Source of the DNA: Actinomycetota bacterium
GTDB taxonomy: Bacteria; Actinomycetota; Humimicrobiia; Humimicrobiales; Humimicrobiaceae
NCBI GenBank assembly: GCA_003567835.1
Contig: PWYO01000141.1
Coordinates: forward strand, 1 to 17,486
Reading direction: 5' to 3'
Length of the DNA: 17,486 nucleotides
Part shown: positions 7,896 to 14,863 of the stretch, in pieces
How the letters are laid out: the number at the start of each line of letters is the position of its first letter
Position numbering within the stretch: the first letter of the stretch is position 1
Program-made: the position numbers and the translations under genes
The notes under the pieces: model-generated
Seen by the model: only the letters and a program-made list of their open reading frames with translations
What the model was told of the DNA's origin: nothing
Databases searched by the model: none

Positions 7896-8279
7896 CTAAA
7901 TGTATTTTTCTATCTCAGCAAGCAGTTGATCTGGTTTTACAGTTTTTTCCAGGATGGCTTTTACAGGAAGCCAAGTCTTATCAGGCTCAAAGCCGAAAGG
8001 CAGGTTTAATTTTTCCCTAATCCCCGTTACCAGAATAACAGGTATGGATTTTAAGGCTTCATCTTTGGGAATCTTTCTGCTTACATCAAAACCTTCAGTT
8101 TTTCTGGTCATCATGACATCAAGCAGAATCAGATCCGGCTTAAAAACTTTTGCTTTCTTAAGACCTTCATCGCCGTCATTAGCTGATTCTGTCTTGTATC
8201 CTCTCGCCTCCAAGATGCCTTTTATTGAATCTATGAAGTCGGACTCATCGTCTATTATTAAAATCTTGTTTTTTTCCAT
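7896..8279 (-). CDS. Single-domain response regulator (CheY-like receiver)
   Basis: This 127-residue protein consists of one receiver domain with no output domain. The acidic pocket is Asp10-Asp11, the phospho-acceptor is Asp54 in LILLDVMM, the switch Thr is in VILVTG (Thr85), and the conserved lysine is in the EKTVKP stretch (Lys112). A short insertion before that lysine (residues about 88-106) is longer than in CheY. It has a strong ribosome binding site (AAGGAGGAG) and is the last gene of the [FeFe] hydrogenase operon, which begins with a histidine kinase, so the two are plausible partners. With no DNA-binding domain it would act by protein contact or pass the phosphate on. An internal promoter candidate lies at 8364-8372. 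Confidence 0.92.
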   Translation of the reverse strand: MEKNKILIIDDESDFIDSIKGILEARGYKTESANDGDEGLKKAKVFKPDLILLDVMMTRKTEGFDVSRKIPKDEALKSIPVILVTGIREKLNLPFGFEPDKTWLPVKAILEKTVKPDQLLAEIEKYI

Positions 8280-8363
8280 CTGATTCTCCTCCTTTTAGGA
8301 TAAACATGTTATATGATATTGTAACCAAAAATAATGAATATGAATCTTATAAACACCGCATAC

Positions 8364-8372
8364 ATTATAACA
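8364..8372 (-). promoter_or_regulatory. Candidate extended -10 promoter ahead of the response regulator
   Basis: In the 148-base gap between the hydC/nuoE-like gene and the response regulator, the minus strand reads TGTTATAAT: a perfect TATAAT -10 box (8364-8369) with the TGn extension. The -35 region at 17-base spacing, TAGAAC, is poor. It could give extra, separate transcription of the regulator with a leader of about 78 bases. No hairpin with a T-run is obvious in the gap. This is a pattern match only. Confidence 0.4.
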
Positions 8373-8427
8373 ATTAAATTCAATCAGTTCTACCATTTGC
8401 AACAAACAAATTACTCATATTATAGGT

Positions 8428-8943
8428 TCAAGTAGCTGTCTGTACTGCTTTTTGACTGCGCCTGATCTCAGAAATGATTTCACTTACTTTCTTAGTGGTA
8501 AGTTTTTCATAAACTTCATCATTGATCATCATGACCGGTGCAAGGCCACAGCACCCCAGACAATATTTTGCTTCTAAGGTAAAGAGCTTATCGTCCGTGG
8601 TTTCGTTTAAACCTATTTTCAACTCTTCCATTAATTTGCTCAGTATCCTTTTGCCGCCCTTCACATAACAGGCGGTTCCCAAACATACAGATATGACATA
8701 TTTGCCCCGGGGGGTAAGGGTAAAATAATGATAAAAGGTTACCACACCCCATATGTGTGCTGTAGGGATACCCAAGTGTTTGCTGGTCTCCCCTATGGCT
8801 TCCCTGGTTATGTATCCGAATATTTCCTGTGCTTTATGCAGTATGGCCATCAGTGCTGCATTGTGGTATCCTGCATCATATCTATTGTTTAAATAGTCAA
8901 TAAATTCTTCCATCTGTTTGGTTTCTGTGGTTGGTTTGATCAT
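8428..8943 (-). CDS. HydC/NuoE-like [2Fe-2S] subunit of the [FeFe] hydrogenase complex
   Basis: This 171-residue thioredoxin-like ferredoxin has the NuoE ligand pattern Cys87-x4-Cys92 (CLGTACYVKGG) and Cys128-x3-Cys132 (CLGCCGLAP). The N-terminal helical part with YITREAI and WGVVTFYHYF is also typical of NuoE. By family it transfers electrons between the flavin subunit and the rest of the complex. It lies 36 bases downstream of the [FeFe] subunit gene and has GAGGTGA as ribosome binding site. The gene order flavin subunit, catalytic subunit, NuoE-like subunit matches multimeric NAD-dependent or bifurcating [FeFe] hydrogenases. Confidence 0.94.
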   Translation of the reverse strand: MIKPTTETKQMEEFIDYLNNRYDAGYHNAALMAILHKAQEIFGYITREAIGETSKHLGIPTAHIWGVVTFYHYFTLTPRGKYVISVCLGTACYVKGGKRILSKLMEELKIGLNETTDDKLFTLEAKYCLGCCGLAPVMMINDEVYEKLTTKKVSEIISEIRRSQKAVQTAT

Positions 8944-8979
8944 GTTTTCACCTCGTCACTATAATAATTTTATTGATCT

Positions 8980-10740
8980 TTATTTACGGTAAATCCCTTG
9001 AGGTAATTTCTTCTTATATTTGGTATGCAAGATCTCGTGGGATTTTTGGCTCAGTGGAGTGCCCAGAAACTCTTTATAAATTCTCTGAATCTCAGGATTT
9101 TCATGACTGCGCCTGATTGTTTTAGCTCGGTCAAGATTATAAAGGACGCTTGCTCTTTTTTTAAGCAATTCCTCATCCAGGGACAGATATCCCGGTTCCG
9201 CATAGGGCTGGCCGCCGCCACCCACACAGCCTCCCGGACAAGTCATTATTTCTATAAACTGATATCTCTGTGGGTCATTTTTTGCGATCTCAAGCAACGC
9301 TTTGGCATTTGCCAGCCCATGGGCTACAGCGACCCGTAAATCAATATCACCCATCTTAACCGTAGCTTCCTTAATGCCCTTAAACCCGCGTATCTCTTCG
9401 AACTCTATGTTAATCAATGTCTCCCCCAGATACTGTTCATAGGCTGTTCTTAAGGCAGCCTCCATAACACCGCCAGTAACTCCAAATATGGTAGCAGCTC
9501 CACTGGAAGAGCCGAAAAAATTGTCGAATTCTTCTTCTTTTATGGTTAACAGATCGATTCCTGCCGATCGTATCATCCAGCCCAGTTCACGAGTGGTAAT
9601 TACGATGTCTGTTAATTTATGGCCATCAATTTTCAACTCTTCTCTTTCTGCCTCATATTTTTTTGCTGTACAAGGCATCACTGCCACACTTAAAATATCC
9701 TTAGGATCTTTTCCAACCTTTTTTGCATAGTAGGTCTTAATAAGAGAACTCATCATGCTCATGGGAGATTTGCATGTGGATAGATTGGGCAAAAGTTCAG
9801 GGAAAAACTGCTCACAATACTTGATCCAGCCAGGTGAGCAGGAAGTAATCATGGGCAGTACGCCGTTGCTGGTGACTCTTTCCAAAAATTCTGAACCTTC
9901 TTCCATAATGGTAAGGTCTGCAGAAAACTGTGTATCAAAAACCCGGTCAAACCCAAGCTTTCTTAACGCGGCTGCCGTTTGTTTCTCCATCGCCGACCCT
10001 GCTTTGAGTCCGAATGATTCCCCTATGGCCGCCCTGACTGCAGGTGCAATCTGTACGATTTTTAATTTTTTTTCATTAGACAATTCTCTAAAGAGTTCGG
10101 CTGTATGATATTTTTCAGACAAAGCGGCTGTAGGGCATACCGCAATACATTGGCCACAATTTGCACATACAGATTCATTGATGGGGGAATTATATGCAGT
10201 GGATACGGTAGCACCAAACCCTCGACCAACGAAATCGATGGCATTAACCCCCTGAATCTCTCGGCATGCTCGTACACACCGGCCGCATAATATGCATTTA
10301 TTGGGGTCTCTGACGATGGAAGGTGAAGACAGATCCAAATCAAACTTCTTCCTTTCTCCCTCAAAATGCCTGGTTTTTACCCCGATGCCATGACTGATTC
10401 TCTGGAGCTCGCAATTTCCGTCATTTTCGCATGTGTGGCAGTCGGTCGGATGGCTGTCTAGGATCAATTCCAATATATCTCTCCGGGCCCTGCGCAGCTC
10501 AGAAGTATTTGTTTTAATCTCCATACCCTCTGACACTTTTGTGGTACAGCTGGTCACATAATTAGGAAAACCTTCCACCTCTACAATACATATCCTGCAT
10601 GCGCCATCGTTGGATAATTTTGGGTGGTAGCAAAGCCTGGGCAGCCGGAATCCTATATTATCCAAGGCTTGCAGTATGGTCTGATCTGCTAAAACCTGGT
10701 ATTCCTGATTATTTACAGTTATTTTTATTTTTTTACTCAT
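8980..10740 (-). CDS. [FeFe] hydrogenase catalytic subunit (HydA, NuoG-like N-terminus)
   Basis: This 586-residue protein has, in order, a [2Fe-2S] plant-type ferredoxin domain (Cys37, 48, 51, 65), a His-Cys3 [4Fe-4S] site (His97, Cys101, 104, 110), a two-[4Fe-4S] domain (CILCGRCVRAC near 149-159; CANCGQCIAVCP near 192-203), and the H-cluster domain. H-cluster motifs are TSCSPGW at 299-305, MPCTAKKYE near 355-363 and MTCPGGCVGGGGQP near 499-512. L1 carries Ser where most family members have a second Cys (see findings). Length and domain order match the M3-type group A enzymes. By family, with its flavin and NuoE-like partners it makes or uses H2 with NAD(H), often bifurcating with ferredoxin. 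Its ribosome binding site AAGGAGGAG lies inside the last codons of the upstream gene, which implies coupling. The name avoids confusion with the [NiFe] hydA at 3708. Confidence 0.95.
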   Translation of the reverse strand: MSKKIKITVNNQEYQVLADQTILQALDNIGFRLPRLCYHPKLSNDGACRICIVEVEGFPNYVTSCTTKVSEGMEIKTNTSELRRARRDILELILDSHPTDCHTCENDGNCELQRISHGIGVKTRHFEGERKKFDLDLSSPSIVRDPNKCILCGRCVRACREIQGVNAIDFVGRGFGATVSTAYNSPINESVCANCGQCIAVCPTAALSEKYHTAELFRELSNEKKLKIVQIAPAVRAAIGESFGLKAGSAMEKQTAAALRKLGFDRVFDTQFSADLTIMEEGSEFLERVTSNGVLPMITSCSPGWIKYCEQFFPELLPNLSTCKSPMSMMSSLIKTYYAKKVGKDPKDILSVAVMPCTAKKYEAEREELKIDGHKLTDIVITTRELGWMIRSAGIDLLTIKEEEFDNFFGSSSGAATIFGVTGGVMEAALRTAYEQYLGETLINIEFEEIRGFKGIKEATVKMGDIDLRVAVAHGLANAKALLEIAKNDPQRYQFIEIMTCPGGCVGGGGQPYAEPGYLSLDEELLKKRASVLYNLDRAKTIRRSHENPEIQRIYKEFLGTPLSQKSHEILHTKYKKKLPQGIYRK

Positions 10741-10742
10741 TT

Positions 10743-13700
10743 TTACTCCTCCTTATCGCATCTTAGACAATGCTTTGCTTCAGAGATCGCCTGTGATTCA
10801 TTAAAACCAAGTTCCACTTCATTAAAATTACTGGCTCTCTTTGAAACTGCAATCTTGGGTAACTCAGATCGCTTAAGATTGTCGATTTCTTCCTCTGACA
10901 ATTCAACAACACACACATCCATAGCGGGCCGGGTCACACCATACTCCCTCTCCAATTTTTGCCCGCTGACATACTTATCTATCATGTTAGCCGCTATTTT
11001 TCCATGAGACATAGCCCCAGTCACAGTCCATGGACCATGTACAGCGTCACCCCCTGCAAAAACTCCTTCTTTTCCTGTGTATAATGTTTCAGGGTCTATC
11101 TCTATGGTATTCCATTTAGAAAACTTCAGTTCCTTATCTTTCATGTCTTCAATTTTTGGCTGTTGGGATATGGCTGCAACCAATGTATCCAGTTTTATGG
11201 TAAACTCTGACCCTTTTAAAGGTACTGGTCTTCTTCTTCCGCTTTTATCCATATCGCCCAATTCCATTTTTACGCACTCCAATTGCTCCAAACAGCCGTC
11301 TTTTGTTCCGATCTTTACTGGTGCAGTGAGGTACTGTATTTCTATGCCTTCTTTGATTGCTTCTTCGATTTCCTCTTTTTCCGCAGGCATCTCATTTCTG
11401 GTCCTTCTGTATAGAAGTTTCACGTTTTTGCCCATCCGGTGAATGGTTCTTACCGCATCTATGGCAGCATTCCCGCCGCCTATTACCGCAACTTCTTGGC
11501 CCAGCTCCACTTTTTGATCTAAATTGATTTTTCTCAATAGATCCACTGCATCGATCACTTGGTCGCAATCCTCACCTGGTATGCCTAATTTTAAGCCCTG
11601 GTGGGCTCCTACAGCTATAAAGATTGCGTCAAATTCCTTTCCAAGATCAGAAATAGTGGTATCTTTTCCAATTTCTGTGTTTAACTTCAACTCTACACCC
11701 ATACTCAGAATATTATTAATCTCATGATTTAGAATATCTTTTGGCAGTCTGTATTCAGGGATACCCACATAAAGCATTCCCCCGGCAACAGGAAGCTTCT
11801 CAAAAATTGTAACCTTATATCCTTTGAGGGCAAGATAGTATGCGCAGGTTAAACCAGCGGGTCCTGAGCCGATGACGGCCACTTTCTCCTTCTTATCGTT
11901 TTGAGGGAAATAGGGGATCTCTATCTTGTTGGACATTTCGTAGTCGGCAATAAACCTTTTTAGTGATCTTATGGCAATGGGTTTATCAATGGCGGTCCTT
12001 CGACATTTGACCTCACAAGGATGATGGCATACCCTGCCGCATATAAGCGGCAATGGGTTTTCCTTTCTGACCAATTTAATGGCTTCTTCAATCCTTTCCT
12101 GAGATAAAAGGGCAATATATGCCGGTGCCCCGCTACCGCCCAAAGGACAGGCATGCTGGCACGGGGAAGATATGATATCTTTACATACCACCGCAGGGCA
12201 TCTCTTATATTTAACATGTTCGGTATATTCTTCTTTAAAATAACGCAATGTGGTCAGGACTGGGTTAGGCGCAGATTGTCCCAATCCGCAAAGAGCGGTC
12301 TTTTTAATCGTAATGGCCAATCTCTCCAAATTCTCAATATCTACATCATCCCCTTTTCCGGAGGTGATCTTGTTTAAGATCTCAAGCATCCTCTTTGTTC
12401 CTTCTCGGCAGGGGGTGCATTTACCGCAGGATTCTTCTTGTGTGAAATCCAGGAAATACCTAGCCACATCAATCATACAATCATCTTCATCAAGCACGAT
12501 CATGCCTCCAGAACCCATGATAGAGCCTGCAGATTTTAAAGAATCATAGTCCACCATTTCATCTAAAAACTTTTCTGGCAGACAGCCTCCTGAAGGGCCT
12601 CCGGTTAGAATGGCTTTGAATTTCTTTCCATCTTTAATGCCTCCGCCGATATCATAGATGATCTCTCTTAAAGAAATGCCCATAGGGACTTCAATCAGAC
12701 CGGTATTATTGACTTTTCCAGCCAAAGCAAATACCTTGGTCCCTTTGCTCTTTTTGGTTCCCACGGAAGCAAAACTCTGATAGCCGTCCAGCATAATCAC
12801 AGGAATATTGGCAAGGGTCTCCACATTGTTGATCAGTGTGGGCTTACCCCATAACCCTTCTGTGGATGGATAAGGCGGTTTGATTCTGGGCATGCCCCGA
12901 GCACCCTCGATTGAATGGATAAGTGCTGTTTCTTCACCACAAACAAATGCTCCGGCTCCCAAGATGATCTCAATATCAAAATTAAAAGCCGTTCCCAGAA
13001 TCTTTTTTCCTAAAAAGCCAAATTTTTTTGCATCCGCGATGGCTTTCCTTAATCTTTTTATTGCAAGAGGGTATTCTGCTCTGATGTATATAAATCCTTT
13101 GTCCGCGCCAACAGCATAACCGGCGATAGCCATGCCTTCTATGACGATGTGGGGGTCTCCCTCAAGTGCACTCCGGTCCATAAATGCACCAGGATCTCCC
13201 TCATCGGCATTGCAAATGACATATTTTTCTTTACTTTTCTGGTCGGCCATCATCTGCCATTTTAATCCGGTAGGAAATCCGCCCCCGCCACGGCCTCTTA
13301 AGCCGGACTTGCTCACATGATCAATGACTTTTTTGGGAGAATGATCTGAGAGCACTTTGGCGAGAGCCTCATAGCCTCTTACCGATAAATAGTCATCCAT
13401 GCTTTCAGGGTCAATGATTCCGCAATTCCTAAGGGTGATCCTTAATTGCTTTTTAAAAAAATCCAAGTCTCCAAAAACAAATTTTGACCGATCAGCAAGC
13501 TTAAAAGGATCTATTTCCATCTCTTTGATTCTCGGGCTGGTATCCACATCATTTTCGATCAAATGCTTTCTGATGATCTCATGGGCTTTCAATCTATCCA
13601 CATTGGTGTATTTAAAAGGTACTTTATTGGCTTGCAATACCTCTACTGTGGGTTCAAGATTGCATCTGCCAGCACATCCCTTTTGTTTCATCTGGACATC

Positions 13701-13880
13701 CTCTATTTTATTCTCGGCAATCTCTTTTTGGAATACATCCCAGATTTCCCTGCTTCCTGCAGCGATTTCACAGGTAGACATGCCCACATATATCCTGGTA
13801 GATGAAAGCAGTCCCTGGTCGATGAGGTCCTGTATTGCTTTTAGTCTGATAGTTTTTAAGTTTTCCAAAGGTTTTGTCAT
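10743..13880 (-). CDS. HydB/NuoF-like NADH-binding flavoprotein fused to GltD/NfnB-like NADPH oxidoreductase
   Basis: This 1045-residue fusion protein starts with a thioredoxin-like ferredoxin domain (Cys37, 69, 73). The NuoF core follows (residues about 130-555): FMN/NADH motifs GRGGGGFPTGLKW (196-208), NADEGDPGAF (224-233) and CGEETAL (314-320), then a [4Fe-4S] site at Cys485, 488, 491 and 531. Instead of the usual HydB C-terminal 2x[4Fe-4S] ferredoxin, a GltD/NfnB-type module follows: cysteines at 561, 566, 574, 578 and 614, 618, 622, 626, an FAD fold VIGSGPAGLTCA (669-680), a second Rossmann fold VIGGGNAAID (799-808) with YRRTRNEMPA, and FAGGDAVHGPWTV near 941. The C-terminal tail has CLRC (1038-1041). 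It is the flavin subunit of the [FeFe] hydrogenase complex and could contact both NAD(H) and NADP(H). The gene follows the kinase stop after three bases with GGAG as ribosome binding site. No frameshift or internal stop suggests an artefact. Confidence 0.93.
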   Translation of the reverse strand: MTKPLENLKTIRLKAIQDLIDQGLLSSTRIYVGMSTCEIAAGSREIWDVFQKEIAENKIEDVQMKQKGCAGRCNLEPTVEVLQANKVPFKYTNVDRLKAHEIIRKHLIENDVDTSPRIKEMEIDPFKLADRSKFVFGDLDFFKKQLRITLRNCGIIDPESMDDYLSVRGYEALAKVLSDHSPKKVIDHVSKSGLRGRGGGGFPTGLKWQMMADQKSKEKYVICNADEGDPGAFMDRSALEGDPHIVIEGMAIAGYAVGADKGFIYIRAEYPLAIKRLRKAIADAKKFGFLGKKILGTAFNFDIEIILGAGAFVCGEETALIHSIEGARGMPRIKPPYPSTEGLWGKPTLINNVETLANIPVIMLDGYQSFASVGTKKSKGTKVFALAGKVNNTGLIEVPMGISLREIIYDIGGGIKDGKKFKAILTGGPSGGCLPEKFLDEMVDYDSLKSAGSIMGSGGMIVLDEDDCMIDVARYFLDFTQEESCGKCTPCREGTKRMLEILNKITSGKGDDVDIENLERLAITIKKTALCGLGQSAPNPVLTTLRYFKEEYTEHVKYKRCPAVVCKDIISSPCQHACPLGGSGAPAYIALLSQERIEEAIKLVRKENPLPLICGRVCHHPCEVKCRRTAIDKPIAIRSLKRFIADYEMSNKIEIPYFPQNDKKEKVAVIGSGPAGLTCAYYLALKGYKVTIFEKLPVAGGMLYVGIPEYRLPKDILNHEINNILSMGVELKLNTEIGKDTTISDLGKEFDAIFIAVGAHQGLKLGIPGEDCDQVIDAVDLLRKINLDQKVELGQEVAVIGGGNAAIDAVRTIHRMGKNVKLLYRRTRNEMPAEKEEIEEAIKEGIEIQYLTAPVKIGTKDGCLEQLECVKMELGDMDKSGRRRPVPLKGSEFTIKLDTLVAAISQQPKIEDMKDKELKFSKWNTIEIDPETLYTGKEGVFAGGDAVHGPWTVTGAMSHGKIAANMIDKYVSGQKLEREYGVTRPAMDVCVVELSEEEIDNLKRSELPKIAVSKRASNFNEVELGFNESQAISEAKHCLRCDKEE

Positions 13881-13883
13881 TTA

Positions 13884-14588
13884 TTACTCCTTTTCTAATT
13901 CAAAGATAAACTCGTTGCCATTCTCTTTCGGTTCACACCATATTTTTCCGCCAAATTTTTCGATGATTTTATGAACAATAAAAAGGCCTAATCCGGTTCC
14001 TTTGACATTTTTATAATGTTCAGACTCTATACGCTGAAATTTTTGAAACAGTTTTTTCTTATCTTCTTTTTTTAAGGGTATCCCGTCATTGTACACGCTA
14101 AGCCTTATCTTATTGTTGGATTCATCGCAATCCAGGATGATCCTGCCCCCTTTTATACCATATTTTATGGCATTTCCTACCAGGTTATTATATACCGTAC
14201 TAAGCAAAGTCCGGTCCGCTTTGATGGACAGATGTCTAGGGACTCTGTTCTCGAACGTCATATCATTTTCGAATATCTCAGGCATATAAATATCTTTGAT
14301 CTCCCTGATGACCTCCTCATTTAACTGTACTTCTGTTTTTCTAACAGCAAAACTCTCGTCTTCCAATTTAGAGAAATCCATATAGTCTTTAATGGTGGCT
14401 TCAAGCCTTCTCAGATTTCTTATGGCTGTATCCAGGGACTTTTTCTGTTTAAAGTTGATTAATCCCAAAAAACCCTGCCTTATTGAATATATGCACATAA
14501 TTGTAGAGCCTAAAATCCCCTTCAATTCATGCGATATAAACTCCAGAGTATTTAATTGGTTTTGGTCTTTTTTTGTCTCTTTATGCAC
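13884..14588 (-). CDS. Sensor-less cytoplasmic histidine kinase
   Basis: This 234-residue protein has only the transmitter core. The phospho-acceptor His20 is in the H-box FISHELKG; the HATPase domain shows the N-box NNLVGNAIKYG (134-144), G1 NDGI (167-170) and G2 GTGLGLFIV (197-205). There is no transmembrane segment, PAS or GAF domain; the H-box starts almost at the N-terminus. The start is GTG at 14588, since an in-frame stop lies four codons upstream; I see no good Shine-Dalgarno sequence, so expression may be low. It is the first gene of the [FeFe] hydrogenase operon, and its likely partner is the receiver at the other end. How it senses a signal is unknown; contact with a hydrogenase subunit is an inference. 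Confidence 0.9.
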   Translation of the reverse strand: MHKETKKDQNQLNTLEFISHELKGILGSTIMCIYSIRQGFLGLINFKQKKSLDTAIRNLRRLEATIKDYMDFSKLEDESFAVRKTEVQLNEEVIREIKDIYMPEIFENDMTFENRVPRHLSIKADRTLLSTVYNNLVGNAIKYGIKGGRIILDCDESNNKIRLSVYNDGIPLKKEDKKKLFQKFQRIESEHYKNVKGTGLGLFIVHKIIEKFGGKIWCEPKENGNEFIFELEKE

Positions 14589-14649
14589 TTTTACAATTTT
14601 TTATTATCTTTTAATTAAAATTTTTCCAAAAAAAAAGATATAACCCACA

Positions 14650-14668
14650 CTTTGTAATACCTTTGTAA
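14650..14668. repeat. Tandem CTTTGTAA repeat (11-bp period) at the predicted transcription start of the [FeFe] operon
   Basis: CTTTGTAA occurs at 14650-14657 and again at 14661-14668, exactly one helical turn apart, beginning two bases beyond the predicted -10 box. Read differently, TTGTAA (14652-14657) and TAACAA (14666-14671) form an imperfect inverted repeat with an 8-base spacer. Such a site over the start point could be an operator. The half-sites resemble those of the redox repressor Rex, but Rex sites I know have a 6-base spacer, so this is not a confident Rex box. Confidence 0.4.
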
Positions 14669-14669
14669 C

Positions 14670-14698
14670 AATATATCAGCTTATATTTGCATTGTCAA
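14670..14698 (-). promoter_or_regulatory. Strong predicted sigma-A promoter of the kinase-[FeFe] hydrogenase operon
   Basis: On the minus strand a perfect TTGACA (14693-14698) is followed after 17 bases by TATATT (14670-14675). Transcription would start near 14663, giving a 5' leader of about 74 bases before the GTG of the kinase. The leader is very A/T-rich and has TATCTTTT/AAAAGATA complementary segments, but no recognisable riboswitch. The rest of the 265-base gap between hypB and the kinase (14699-14794) shows nothing else that I recognise. Confidence 0.7.
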
Positions 14699-14794
14699 TT
14701 ATATATTAGACAGGTTTCCAATTTTATTCCCAGTCTTTTTTTAGCATGTAAAACCGGAAATCTCCCTGCATATTTTTTGTTTGGAATATATGTT

Positions 14795-14863
14795 TAAAAC
14801 ATAGGGTAGAGGCTCAGCCGATCTAAAAAGATTTTTTGAATAATAATCGGCTGCTATGTTTTA
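14795..14863 (-). repeat. Compound inverted repeat at the 3' end of hypB (possible terminator or structured 3' UTR)
   Basis: Two nested perfect stems are visible: the outer pair TAAAACATAG (14795-14804) with CTATGTTTTA (14854-14863), and the inner pair CAGCCGAT (14815-14822) with ATCGGCTG (14846-14853). The right arms are contiguous while the left arms are separated by 10 bases. The loop contains a further A5/T5 complementarity. The outer right arm includes the hypB stop codon. On the minus strand no T-run follows the stems directly, so it is not a textbook rho-independent terminator, though terminating hypB is the simplest role. Confidence 0.65.

Noticed and set aside
13399..13974. Long plus-strand frame of 191 codons opposite the NuoF-GltD and kinase genes
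   Set aside because: It is antisense to two clearly recognised genes, crosses their junction, and its translation is low-complexity Ser/Phe/Leu-rich as expected for a mirror of coding sequence.
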